This document shows, piece by piece, positions 28,189 through 36,468 of a stretch of DNA of 51,536 nt (position 1 is its first letter; every line of letters starts with the position of its first letter). The translations under genes were made by a program, and so were the position numbers. The notes under the pieces were generated by a model. The model saw nothing but the letters and a program-made list of their open reading frames with translations. It searched no databases and was not told the DNA's origin. Where the stretch lies: assembly GCA_947456815.1 (NCBI GenBank), contig CANGTL010000018.1, forward strand, positions 1 to 51,536. The letters run 5' to 3'. Source of the DNA: Flavobacteriaceae bacterium (GTDB lineage: Bacteria; Bacteroidota; Bacteroidia; Flavobacteriales; Flavobacteriaceae).

Positions 28189-29543
28189 TACAACAACTTG
28201 ACACTTCTACTTCTTCGAATTTGACTCTGAATAATGGTTCTCGTATCGCGATTGTTTTCCATAGGAGTCAACATATTCTTCAAGATTTCGATGTTTCGGA
28301 TTTGGTAATTCAAATCGTAGAATGCGTAACCTTTGTAAATGCCGTTTTCTATCAAGACCGCCGAGCGTTCGTTGATGGTTCTGCCTCGGTCTGTAATGAC
28401 GATGGTTTTGTTTTCGAAGACATTTTTGTCGATGAATTCTTGCACTCGAGCGTTATATTCTTCGGGCGAAATGTTTCCAATACAAGCACCGTCACATTCC
28501 TTGATCGTGTATTGAAAACAGTGGTTTTTAGTTTCGTACAAACCGGTTAATTTCTGGCACAGTTTGTAGTGAGCAGTGATTCTAAACAACGTATTTTTGC
28601 CTTCTTGAAAAGTCGTAAAAGATGTAATTTCCTTTTTTCTACCATCGGCTTTTTGCAACAATAGATTGAGATAACCTTGTTCATCTTTCTCCGCATACAA
28701 CGCCCATTGAAAAATGCTTTTGCGTTGTGAACGGTTGTAAATAGGCTGATTGATCTTTATTTCTTCACTTTCTTTGAGTAAGGCGATGAGTTCACTTCCG
28801 GTTTCTTCATAAGTCACCGCAAAAACTTCCAACTGGATTTTCTTGCATTTGTTGGTGGTGCCGGTAAAATGCTGGTTGATTCTTTTCTTGATGTTTTTGC
28901 TTTTGCCAATATAAATGATAGAACCATCTTCGCGATGAATATAATATACGCCAGTTTTTGACGGCACACTTTCAACTATATCCAGCAGTTTCGGCGCCAG
29001 TCCTTTGACGATTTCCGACTGAACCATGTCTTTTACGATGATCTTTTCGACATCTTTATCGAGCAGCATTTTGAAAAGTTTTACGGTGGCGAGTGCATCG
29101 CCATTGGCTCGATGTCTGTCTGCCATTGGAATTCCGAGTGATCGAACTAATTTTCCAAGGCTATACGAAGGTTGTTCGGGCATTAGCACTTTTGCTAATT
29201 CAACAGTGCAAAGTGTTTTGCAGTCGAAAGCGTAACCCAATCGACGAAATTCAGTACGTAAGATTCGATAATCAAAAGAGGCGTTATGTGCTACGATGAT
29301 GCAGTCTTGCGTGATTTCGATGATGCGTTTGGCGACTTCAAAAAACTTGGGTGCCGACCGTAACATGGCGTTATTAATGCCGGTTAGTTTTACGACAAAA
29401 GGTTGAATGGGAATTTCAGGATTGACCAAGCTAATAAACTGATCGACCACTTCATGACCATCAAAACGATAGATGGCAATTTCGGTAATGCCTTCTTCGT
29501 TAAATTGTCCTCCGGTGGTTTCTATGTCGAGTATTGCGTACAA
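28182..29543 (-). CDS. DnaQ-like exonuclease fused to a GIY-YIG nuclease domain
   Basis: A 453-residue fusion protein. The N-terminal DEDDh 3'-5' exonuclease (1 to about 165) has ILDIETTGG (Asp6, Glu8), VAHNASFDYRIL and HRANGDALAT. From about 195, KTGVYYI and IIYIGKSKNIKKRI form a GIY-YIG nuclease of the UvrC/Cho type. The C-terminal 200 residues contain CDGACIGNISPEEYN, as in UvrC. The start is a TTG at 29543: MYAILDIETTGG is the usual beginning of this family and there is no better ATG. A role in repair or processing of DNA ends is likely. Such fusions are known in several bacterial phyla. Confidence 0.9.
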   Translation of the reverse strand: MYAILDIETTGGQFNEEGITEIAIYRFDGHEVVDQFISLVNPEIPIQPFVVKLTGINNAMLRSAPKFFEVAKRIIEITQDCIIVAHNASFDYRILRTEFRRLGYAFDCKTLCTVELAKVLMPEQPSYSLGKLVRSLGIPMADRHRANGDALATVKLFKMLLDKDVEKIIVKDMVQSEIVKGLAPKLLDIVESVPSKTGVYYIHREDGSIIYIGKSKNIKKRINQHFTGTTNKCKKIQLEVFAVTYEETGSELIALLKESEEIKINQPIYNRSQRKSIFQWALYAEKDEQGYLNLLLQKADGRKKEITSFTTFQEGKNTLFRITAHYKLCQKLTGLYETKNHCFQYTIKECDGACIGNISPEEYNARVQEFIDKNVFENKTIVITDRGRTINERSAVLIENGIYKGYAFYDLNYQIRNIEILKNMLTPMENNRDTRTIIQSQIRRSRSVKLLYF

Positions 29544-29593
29544 GCTTTGTTGATTGTTGTTAATTATTGGTTGTTGGAAAAAACATTTCTATA

Positions 29594-30244
29594 TTATCGT
29601 GTCCCAAAGATACTACTTCCAATTCGAACCATGGTACTACCACATTCGATGGCGAGTTGATAATCTCCCGACATGCCCATTGATAAAATGTTGAATGATG
29701 AATTTTGAATTTTGAATGTATCAAAAATCGCCTTTAAATGTTGGAATTCTTTTTTAATTTGAGTTTGGTTTTCCGTAAAAGTTGCCATGCCCATGAGTCC
29801 AACGATTTTAATATTTCTTAGATTCTTGAAAATGTCTGATTGTAATAATTCATTGAGTTCTTCTTCATTCAAGCCAAATTTTGTTTCTTCTTCGGCAATG
29901 TGAAGTTGCAAAAGGCAATCGATAACTCGGTTATTTTTTTGTGCCTGTTTGTTGATTTCCTCTAACAATTTCAAACTATCTACGCCGTGAATCAAACTCA
30001 CGTATGGCGCCATATATTTCACTTTGTTGCTCTGAATATGTCCAATCATGTGCCATTGAATGTCCTTTGGCATTTGTTCCCATTTCTCGGTCATTTCTTG
30101 AATTTTGTTCTCACCAAAAACACGTTGACCAGCTTCGTACGCCTGCATGAGGTCGGATACGGGTTTGGTTTTAGAAACCGCTACAAGTGTGACAAGTGAC
30201 GGTAGTGTAGTTTTTATGCTCAGGAGATTTTCTGAAATGGACAT
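29594..30244 (-). CDS. YggS family PLP homeostasis protein
   Basis: A 216-residue TIM-barrel pyridoxal-phosphate binding protein of the YggS/PLPBP family. The PLP lysine is in LVAVSKTKP (about residue 26), followed by FGENKIQE, WHMIGHIQSNK and a C-terminal SMGMSGDYQLAIECGSTMVR phosphate-binding segment. The family keeps free PLP and amino-acid pools in balance. Its ATG shares a base with the stop of the upstream kelch gene (TAATG), so the two are translationally coupled. Confidence 0.95.
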   Translation of the reverse strand: MSISENLLSIKTTLPSLVTLVAVSKTKPVSDLMQAYEAGQRVFGENKIQEMTEKWEQMPKDIQWHMIGHIQSNKVKYMAPYVSLIHGVDSLKLLEEINKQAQKNNRVIDCLLQLHIAEEETKFGLNEEELNELLQSDIFKNLRNIKIVGLMGMATFTENQTQIKKEFQHLKAIFDTFKIQNSSFNILSMGMSGDYQLAIECGSTMVRIGSSIFGTR

Positions 30245-31968
30245 TATTTTTTGATCAGTTTTTTAGAAATTGTAGTTCCATTTTTAGTTACGCCTTCAAA
30301 AAGGTAAATACCAGTAGATAAATTCGAAATATTGATTTCATTGCCATTCAACGAAATATCTATTTTTTTTCCATCTATCGAATAAATGTTTGCGAAGATA
30401 ATTTCGTCTTGAAGAATAATTGCTTCAATTGCAGGATTTGGATAAAATCCAACTTGTTGATTCATATCAAAGCTTCCATTTGACAAAGAAGGTAAGTCAG
30501 CACTTTGAGTACTTGATAACACACTTGTTATGCTTGGTGTTGTATTTCCTCCAAAAAGATATAATTTATTGTTCCAAATTTCAGAAGCATGATGACGTCT
30601 TCCAACCATGTTCGTTTGATTTAGTGTTGTGAAACTATCATTAAAAGTATTAAAGACGCCAACGAATGTCTGATTGTCATAGTCACCAGTAACATAAATA
30701 TCTGTAGCATTAAAATCAAAACTATTAATAGCGACAGAATGAGCAGAAATAGGCTGTGACATGGTAGTATTAGAAGTAGTCCAAGAGTTACTTGCTACGT
30801 CATAGATGTAAATTGAATTGGAAGAGAAACTCTTGTAAACTCTAACATTATCAACTTGAAATGCTGTTGTTTTTTGAACTGGAAGATAGCCGCCGGTATA
30901 TTTAAAAGCGACTCTAAAATTGGTTGTGAAACCAGCCAATGAAATTGTACCAGAGTTTGTAAAATTCGTTGCATAGCTTGCAGGTGTACCAGAATTTGAA
31001 ATAGCAGCATTTAACAAGGTTTTGGATGATGTAGCGATGTTTCCAGTCCAATTGGTAATAATGTAGGCTTCAAATAATGCCCCATTATTAAAACCGTCTT
31101 TAGTGTCAAAATTTAGATATAGATCTGATGTTGAATCAGACGTAATTTGATCAGAAATCAACCAGCAAATATTACTAGGTTCTTGAGAAGCAACAACACT
31201 GCTAAACGCATTAAACTGAGCGTATTTGTTAGCATTAAATTGTTTACCTTCAAATAATTTAGTTCCAGTTTCAGCAACATTTAGCCAATTATTTAATGAT
31301 AAACTTCCTGTAGTAGCAACAGTTTCAAAATTTTCGGCAATCTTATTTGTTTCGTTATAGCCGCCAAAAACATACAGTTTTGAATTATTTCCATTGCCAT
31401 AAATTGCTTTTCCTTTTGTTTCTAAAGCGACGGGCATATCAGCTAATTGCACCCAATTCCCAAATGGACTGAGTCTGTATAACTTGTTTGAATACGTCGC
31501 ATTGAATTTACTAGTACAACCGCCAAATACCATAAAAAAATCGCCCAAAGCAGCGGAGCCACCATTAATCACTGGATTTGGATTTACTATTGCACTCACA
31601 GTCAAATTTCCGCTCAATAAATTCACTATTTCAAGTTTGTCATTCGCCAAGCCTCCTGTTGTTTCGCCATTAAATAAGTACAGATTGCCAGCCAATATCT
31701 CTGCATTGCCATATCTTTTTGCAATAGTAGGGGTCGTGGTTTGTAAAAAAGACCAAGTATCAGCGTTTACAATGTATGTTTCTATTTCAGAAGTAAATTG
31801 ATTTGTACCGGAAAACCCGTTTGAAACATAAATAAAATCGCCATCTAAAGCCACAGAAGAGGCACTTCTAGCAATCGGCTTATCTGTTTTGTTTACAAAA
31901 TTTAAAGTTTGTGCTGTAATTGTCGATAAGCTAAGAGTTAACGCTAAACACGTAATTGCTTTTTTCAT
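30244..31968 (-). CDS. T9SS-secreted kelch-repeat protein
   Basis: A 574-residue exported protein with signal peptide MKKAITCLALTLSLSTITAQ. Kelch-type beta-propeller blades are visible in two blocks: about 30-220 (GDFIYVSNGF, GNLYLFNGE, FFMVFGG, KLYVFGGY) and about 410-500 (NSIYIYDVASNSW, NKLYLFGG). A beta domain of about 180 residues (ENFETVATTGSLSLNNWLN to FQVDNVRVY) interrupts them and looks like a choice-of-anchor/cleaved-adhesin domain. The last 70 residues are a T9SS type A sorting domain (VGFYPNPA, STGIYLFEG). Oddly, it is coupled to the cytoplasmic gene yggS. Confidence 0.85.
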   Translation of the reverse strand: MKKAITCLALTLSLSTITAQTLNFVNKTDKPIARSASSVALDGDFIYVSNGFSGTNQFTSEIETYIVNADTWSFLQTTTPTIAKRYGNAEILAGNLYLFNGETTGGLANDKLEIVNLLSGNLTVSAIVNPNPVINGGSAALGDFFMVFGGCTSKFNATYSNKLYRLSPFGNWVQLADMPVALETKGKAIYGNGNNSKLYVFGGYNETNKIAENFETVATTGSLSLNNWLNVAETGTKLFEGKQFNANKYAQFNAFSSVVASQEPSNICWLISDQITSDSTSDLYLNFDTKDGFNNGALFEAYIITNWTGNIATSSKTLLNAAISNSGTPASYATNFTNSGTISLAGFTTNFRVAFKYTGGYLPVQKTTAFQVDNVRVYKSFSSNSIYIYDVASNSWTTSNTTMSQPISAHSVAINSFDFNATDIYVTGDYDNQTFVGVFNTFNDSFTTLNQTNMVGRRHHASEIWNNKLYLFGGNTTPSITSVLSSTQSADLPSLSNGSFDMNQQVGFYPNPAIEAIILQDEIIFANIYSIDGKKIDISLNGNEINISNLSTGIYLFEGVTKNGTTISKKLIKK

Positions 31969-31982
31969 TTTTTTGTTTTTGT

Positions 31983-33203
31983 TTATAATTCATAAATAAC
32001 CAAACCACTTCTAAACTTTGGTTCAATATACGTGCTTTTTGGCGGCATGATGTAATGATTATCGGCTAGCACCTTAATTTCTTTGATATCGCACGGAAAC
32101 AACATAAATCCAACTGCAAATTCACCCTCATCAATTTTCTGTTTTAGGACTTGAATTGGATGTTTTCCTGAAATATACTCGATGCGTTCGTCGTTTCTCA
32201 AGTCTTGTATATTCAATAGACTCGACAACACTTTGTCGTATAGAATTTGCGTATCAAGCGATTCTAATTCAGATTTGAAACCACCATTTTCTTCTTTTAG
32301 ATTTAAGGAATAATACTGCCTGTCCAAATACATTCCAAATTGATGTTTTGCAATTGGTTTACTAAAGCTTTGATCCAGATTTTCAATTGTAAATGTCTTG
32401 CTCAGCGCTTCTAAGAATTCCGTTTTTGAAAGTCCATTGAGGTCTTTGATTACGCGATTGTATTCGTAAATCTTAACGTTGTTTTCCGAAATCAAATAAC
32501 TAAGCATATGACTTCTGGAAATATTTTCCGAATCTTCATTTTCTTCTGAAAGCAATGCCGAAGCTTCACAGCGATGGTGTCCGTCAGCTATATAAAGATA
32601 GTTCGTTTTCTTAAAGATATTTTGCAACCAATTAATTTCTAAGGCATCATCGATTTTCCACAGGTAATGGATTTCTTTTTTCGTTGTCGAAAACTCAAAA
32701 TCCGCTTGCTTTTGGGTACAATTGAAAATCCAGTTTTCGATTGTTTTGTTATCTGGATAAGTCATCAAAACGGGCTCGGTATTGAAGCCTGAATATTTCA
32801 TGTATTCCTTCAATAATCGTACGCGGAATGCAATTGTGTATTCGTGTTTTTTAATGATGTCGTTGCGATATTCTTCAATGGAAGTTCCGACAATAATTCC
32901 AGTAAACGACTCCGTTTTGGTAATGATTTTATGAATATAAATAGCAGGCTTGTCGTCTTTGACTAAGATGATTTCATCCTTAAATTCCTGATATTTCTGC
33001 TGTACTTGCTTGTATCTTTTTTCATAAGCAATGGTTTGCTGATTGACAAAAGCAGGTTTTAAAACATGTAAAAAAGACAATGGATTGAAGTCTAATTGAG
33101 CCGCCAGTTCCGCATTGACATATTCTTCATAGGAACGGCAGGTCACCAAACAAACTTTGTCTCGAGTAGGTCGAACCGCCTCAAATGGAAAAATACTAGC
33201 CAT
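31983..33203 (-). CDS. DUF1015 family protein
   Basis: A 406-residue cytoplasmic protein of the DUF1015 family, whose function is not established. Conserved pieces are the N-terminal FPFEAVRP and the central ADGHHRCEAS, with adjacent His residues that could bind metal or phosphate. It is 14 bases upstream of the kelch gene and downstream of the 3-hydroxyacyl-CoA dehydrogenase gene. The leader carries A/T-rich repeats. In other genomes the family is sometimes near serine metabolism genes; nothing here confirms that link. Confidence 0.85.
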   Translation of the reverse strand: MASIFPFEAVRPTRDKVCLVTCRSYEEYVNAELAAQLDFNPLSFLHVLKPAFVNQQTIAYEKRYKQVQQKYQEFKDEIILVKDDKPAIYIHKIITKTESFTGIIVGTSIEEYRNDIIKKHEYTIAFRVRLLKEYMKYSGFNTEPVLMTYPDNKTIENWIFNCTQKQADFEFSTTKKEIHYLWKIDDALEINWLQNIFKKTNYLYIADGHHRCEASALLSEENEDSENISRSHMLSYLISENNVKIYEYNRVIKDLNGLSKTEFLEALSKTFTIENLDQSFSKPIAKHQFGMYLDRQYYSLNLKEENGGFKSELESLDTQILYDKVLSSLLNIQDLRNDERIEYISGKHPIQVLKQKIDEGEFAVGFMLFPCDIKEIKVLADNHYIMPPKSTYIEPKFRSGLVIYEL

Positions 33204-33276
33204 CTTTTTTCAATGAATAATGAATAATTAACAATTAATAATTTTGTGGTCATTATTAATTATTCATTGTTAATTA
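33204..33276 (-). repeat. A/T-rich repeated leader before the DUF1015 gene
   Basis: The whole 73-bp gap is built of variants of AATTATTAATTGTTAATT and ATTATTCATT in both orientations, including a perfect 10-bp inverted repeat (AATTAATAAT against ATTATTAATT). Similar but not identical repeats precede the Gfo/Idh gene. Confidence 0.6.
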
Positions 33277-34170
33277 TTAATTTTTCAAAAACATTTTAGC
33301 GACTTTTTCTGCTTTTTTACTTTCAGCATAATCGTAAAAACCTTCTCCCGATTTCACTCCTAATTTCCCGGCGCGAACCATATTCACTAAGAGCGGGCAA
33401 GGAGCGTACTTTGGATTTTTGAAGCCGTCATGCATCACGTGTAGAATAGCCAAGCAAACATCCAAACCAATAAAGTCTGCTAATTGCAATGGTCCCATTG
33501 GATGCGCCATTCCTAATTTCATGACCGTGTCAATTTCATAAACACCAGCAACGCCGTTGTATAACGTCTCGATAGATTCATTGATCATCGGCATCAAGAT
33601 TCTGTTGGCAACAAAGCCAGGATAGTCATTGACTTCAACCGGAACTTTTCCTAAGGTAACCGAAAGATCCATAATGGTTTTGGTGACTTCATCGGATGTG
33701 TTGTAACCGCGGATGATTTCAACCAATTTCATAATCGGCACCGGATTCATAAAGTGCATCCCAATCACGCGTTCTGGATGCGCAACCACAGCGCCTATTT
33801 GGGTAATCGAAATAGAGGAAGTGTTTGTTGCTAATATTGTTGCATGGGAACAAGCTTCATTCAATTGTTTGAATATGTTCAGTTTTAAATCGATGTTTTC
33901 AGTAGCCGCTTCGACGACCAACTCAACGCCTACAACGCCATCTTTGATGTCAGTATAGGTAATGATGTTGCCAATTGTTTTTAATTTATCTTCTTCCGTA
34001 ATGGTTCCTTTAGCAACCATTCGATCCAAATTGGCAGCGATGGTCGCCATGCCTTTGTCTAAAGATTTTTCAGATACGTCGATTAATTTTACGGTGAATC
34101 CGCTTTGAGCAAAGGTGTGGGCAATTCCATTTCCCATCGTGCCAGCTCCGATTACAGCTATGTTTTTCAT
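33277..34170 (-). CDS. 3-hydroxyacyl-CoA (3-hydroxybutyryl-CoA) dehydrogenase
   Basis: A 297-residue NAD-dependent dehydrogenase. The Rossmann motif GAGTMGNGIA is at residues 8-17. ATNTSSISIT and GMHFMNPVPIMKLVEII include the catalytic His. NDYPGFVANRILMP and the C-terminal domain (GLDVCLAILHVMHD, KSGEGFYDY) complete the family pattern. It oxidises 3-hydroxyacyl-CoA, or makes 3-hydroxybutyryl-CoA, in short-chain fatty acid metabolism. It is 13 bases downstream of the Gfo/Idh gene. Confidence 0.93.
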   Translation of the reverse strand: MKNIAVIGAGTMGNGIAHTFAQSGFTVKLIDVSEKSLDKGMATIAANLDRMVAKGTITEEDKLKTIGNIITYTDIKDGVVGVELVVEAATENIDLKLNIFKQLNEACSHATILATNTSSISITQIGAVVAHPERVIGMHFMNPVPIMKLVEIIRGYNTSDEVTKTIMDLSVTLGKVPVEVNDYPGFVANRILMPMINESIETLYNGVAGVYEIDTVMKLGMAHPMGPLQLADFIGLDVCLAILHVMHDGFKNPKYAPCPLLVNMVRAGKLGVKSGEGFYDYAESKKAEKVAKMFLKN

Positions 34171-34183
34171 TATTTATGTGGTA

Positions 34184-35146
34184 TTATTTGAAACAATCTA
34201 TGATTTGATACGCCACTCTAAGTGCTTCGGTTCCTTGTTCAAGGGTTACGATCGGCGTTGTATTACTATTGATGGCATCGGCAAATGTTTCTAACTCGTC
34301 TAGAATAGCGTTGTTCGGCGCCACTTCTGGATTGGCAAAATAAATTTGCTTTTTCACCCCTTCGGCATTTTGTAGAATCATATCGAAATCACCAGGATTT
34401 TCAGGCGCATCTTGCATTTTTACGACTTCACAAATCTTATCTAAGAAGTCAACGGAGATATAAGCGTCTTTTTGGAAGAAGCGCGATTTACGCATATTCT
34501 TCATCGAAATTCTACTGGACGTTAGGTTGGCGACACAGCCATTCTCGAATTCAATTCGAGCATTGGCAATATCTGGCGTATCGGAGATTACTGAAACTCC
34601 ACTCGCGTTAATTTTTTTTACTTTGGAATGCACCACGCTTAAGATGGCATCGATGTCGTGAATCATCAAGTCTAAAACAACTGGAACATCGGTGCCACGA
34701 GGATTGAATTCTGCTAACCGATGGGTTTCGATAAACATCGGATTATCGATCATGTCTTTGGTAGCGAGGAACGCAGGATTGAATCGCTCTACATGTCCGA
34801 CTTGACCTTTGACGTTGTATTCTTTCGCTAAGGCGATGATCTCTTCAGCCTCGGCAACGGTGTTGGAAATCGGCTTTTCGATAAAAACATGTTTTCCTGA
34901 TTTGATGGCGACTTTTGCGCATTTATAGTGCGATAAAGTCGGCGTTACGATGTCGATTACGTCTACTGCATGAATTAGCGTTGCGATGGTATTGAATTGT
35001 TTGTATCCAAATTCTTCCGCGATTTTTTTTCCGTTTTCGAGATTTTCGTCATAGAATCCGACGAGTTCGTATTTGGAAGATTGTTGTAATAATTTGAGAT
35101 GTATTTTTCCGAGGTGGCCTGCGCCTAAAACACCGACTTTTAGCAT
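34184..35146 (-). CDS. Gfo/Idh/MocA family oxidoreductase
   Basis: A 320-residue NAD(P)-dependent oxidoreductase. The frame is open to a TTG at 35164, but the ATG at 35146 directly opens the first strand (LKVGVLGAGHLG) and is preferred. The EKP motif is in GKHVFIEKPIS at about residues 85-95, and DLMIHDIDAI contains the usual catalytic-region Asp-His pair. Substrate cannot be told from sequence; sugars or inositols are typical. It heads the long minus-strand block and has a repeat-rich leader. Confidence 0.92.
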   Translation of the reverse strand: MLKVGVLGAGHLGKIHLKLLQQSSKYELVGFYDENLENGKKIAEEFGYKQFNTIATLIHAVDVIDIVTPTLSHYKCAKVAIKSGKHVFIEKPISNTVAEAEEIIALAKEYNVKGQVGHVERFNPAFLATKDMIDNPMFIETHRLAEFNPRGTDVPVVLDLMIHDIDAILSVVHSKVKKINASGVSVISDTPDIANARIEFENGCVANLTSSRISMKNMRKSRFFQKDAYISVDFLDKICEVVKMQDAPENPGDFDMILQNAEGVKKQIYFANPEVAPNNAILDELETFADAINSNTTPIVTLEQGTEALRVAYQIIDCFK

Positions 35147-35177
35147 AAAATATATTTTGAACAAAAATAGGAATTAA

Positions 35178-35213
35178 ATGATAATGGATAATTGATAATT
35201 GATAATTATTTAG
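35178..35213 (-). repeat. A/T-rich tandem repeat in the Gfo/Idh leader
   Basis: On the plus strand, GATAATGGATAATTGATAAT and a further TTGATAATTATT form about four imperfect units of a GATAAT(T/G) motif. They lie 30-65 bases upstream of the start codon on the minus strand. Confidence 0.6.
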
Positions 35214-35254
35214 AACATTAAATTGGAATTGATTGTTGCTACTTTTGCCGCAGT

Positions 35255-35370
35255 CTAGCCCCGATAGTAGTGGAAATCCTTTTTTGTTTTTGCGAATTGC
35301 ACCTTAATTTCGATTGATTTGATAAAACAAAAAAGATTGTAACGAATAGCGGGAAATAGCTCCTAAAAAT
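35255..35370 (-). repeat. Dispersed intergenic element, copy E
   Basis: On the minus strand it begins TTTTTAGGAGCTATTTCCCG, then CTATTCGTTACAATCTTTTT, and ends ATCGGGGCTAGAC. The core is an extended hairpin of about 14 bp (TCTTTTTTGTTTT with AAAACAAAAAAGGA) enclosing a 33-base loop. It lies between the divergent Gfo/Idh and pcm genes. Confidence 0.8.
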
Positions 35371-35384
35371 TACAATTACTTTCT

Positions 35385-35392
35385 TATTTTTG
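35385..35392 (+). promoter_or_regulatory. Candidate -7 element for pcm
   Basis: TATTTTTG matches the consensus. A start about 6 bases downstream gives a leader of roughly 15 bases before the TTG start codon at 35414. No TTG is visible at -33. Confidence 0.4.
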
Positions 35393-35413
35393 ACGTCAAA
35401 TTAAACCCCAACA

Positions 35414-36055
35414 TTGAAAGACACAGCCAAACATCAAGGACTTCGCAACCAATTAGCCGCTTTGCTCAAGGAGAAAGGAATTACTGACAAGAATGTTCTG
35501 GAAGCTATTAAGAAAATTCCACGGCATTTGTTTTTGAATTCAAGTTTTGAAGATTTTGCTTACCAAGACAAAGCGTTTCCGATAGGCGCGGGGCAAACTA
35601 TTTCTCAGCCTTACACGGTTGCTTTTCAAAGTCAATTGTTGGAAGTAAAAAAAGACCACAAAGTATTAGAAATCGGCACGGGCTCGGGTTATCAGACGGC
35701 GGTTTTGTGTTTGATGGGAGCTAAAGTGTATAGTATTGAAAGACAAACCGAGTTGTTTAAGCAAACTTCTGCGTTGCTACCAAAACTCGGAATTCGTCCT
35801 AAGCATTTGTCTTTTGGTGATGGTTATAAAGGACTTCCGAATCACGCTCCGTTTGATAGTATAATTGTGACAGCAGGCGCGCCGATTATTCCGCAGCCTT
35901 TGATGGCACAGTTAAAAATCGGTGGTCGACTAGTTATTCCATTGGGCGAGGAACACCAAATCATGACACTTTTGATTCGCAAAAACGAAACGCAATTTGA
36001 AAAGCACGAGTTTGGTGAATTTCGATTTGTGCCTTTGTTGGAGAATAAAAATTAG
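35414..36055 (+). CDS. pcm: Protein-L-isoaspartate O-methyltransferase
   Basis: A 213-residue SAM-dependent methyltransferase that repairs isoaspartyl residues in damaged proteins. AGQTISQPYTVAFQ is at about 60-73, the SAM-binding motif LEIGTGSGYQTA at about 82-93, and FDSIIVTAGAP follows. It starts with TTG: the following residues (KDTAKHQGLRNQL) are the normal family start and no ATG lies nearby in frame. Its stop codon overlaps that of the convergent XRE regulator in TTAG. Confidence 0.95.
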   Translation: MKDTAKHQGLRNQLAALLKEKGITDKNVLEAIKKIPRHLFLNSSFEDFAYQDKAFPIGAGQTISQPYTVAFQSQLLEVKKDHKVLEIGTGSGYQTAVLCLMGAKVYSIERQTELFKQTSALLPKLGIRPKHLSFGDGYKGLPNHAPFDSIIVTAGAPIIPQPLMAQLKIGGRLVIPLGEEHQIMTLLIRKNETQFEKHEFGEFRFVPLLENKN

Positions 36056-36420
36056 TTCGTTTGTGAATTTCTAAACGCTTCCATTTTGGCTTTTAAGGCT
36101 TCCATTTCTTCAAAGAGTAAATCGACTACTTTATTATTTTCCTTGGTTGGATGGAGTTCATTTTCTACTTCTTGAAGTGCTTTTAAACCCAAAGGTTCTT
36201 CAGCGATGACTTGTTTGATTTTTTCTTTGAGCCAAGCAACGAGCAATAATTCCAAATCAATTTCGAGCAATTGTGCTAACTGTTCTACTTGTTTTCTGGT
36301 GGGAGTGCGTTGACCGTTTTCGAATTTGCTAATGAGTGCTTGGTCTATCTTCAATAGATTAGCGACTTCTCTGGTTTTGAAGCCTTTTGTTTCTCGAGCT
36401 TTTTTAAGTAAAGTGTGCAA
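36052..36420 (-). CDS. XRE-family transcriptional regulator
   Basis: A 122-residue protein. A Cro/C1-type helix-turn-helix covers residues 5-58 (TREVANLLKIDQALISKFENG), followed by a helical C-terminal part rich in Glu and Lys, probably for dimerisation. The start is a TTG at 36420. Just upstream is a 21-bp palindrome that overlaps a TAAATTTG promoter element, so it very probably controls its own transcription. It overlaps pcm by 4 bases at the stops and lies 48 bases downstream of smpB on the same strand. Target genes other than itself are unknown. Confidence 0.88.
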   Translation of the reverse strand: MHTLLKKARETKGFKTREVANLLKIDQALISKFENGQRTPTRKQVEQLAQLLEIDLELLLVAWLKEKIKQVIAEEPLGLKALQEVENELHPTKENNKVVDLLFEEMEALKAKMEAFRNSQTN

Positions 36421-36438
36421 GGGAAAAAGCAGATTGAT

Positions 36439-36459
36439 TTATGACAAATTTAGTCATAA
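36439..36459 (-). promoter_or_regulatory. Probable autoregulatory operator of the XRE gene
   Basis: TTATGAC-N7-GTCATAA is a perfect 7-bp inverted repeat. On the minus strand its spacer and flanks contain TAAATTTG (36452-36445), a perfect -7 element. A repressor bound to this palindrome would cover the promoter. The predicted transcript would start about 18 bases before the TTG codon. Confidence 0.65.
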
Positions 36460-36468
36460 TAAAGTCAA

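Noticed and set aside
28221..28550. A 109-codon plus-strand frame in the fusion nuclease gene
   Set aside because: It is antisense to the conserved UvrC-like C-terminal part and has no independent support.
36421..36468. ssrA (tmRNA) next to smpB
   Set aside because: The gap is only 48 bases and holds the XRE operator; no tRNA-like ends were found near smpB.
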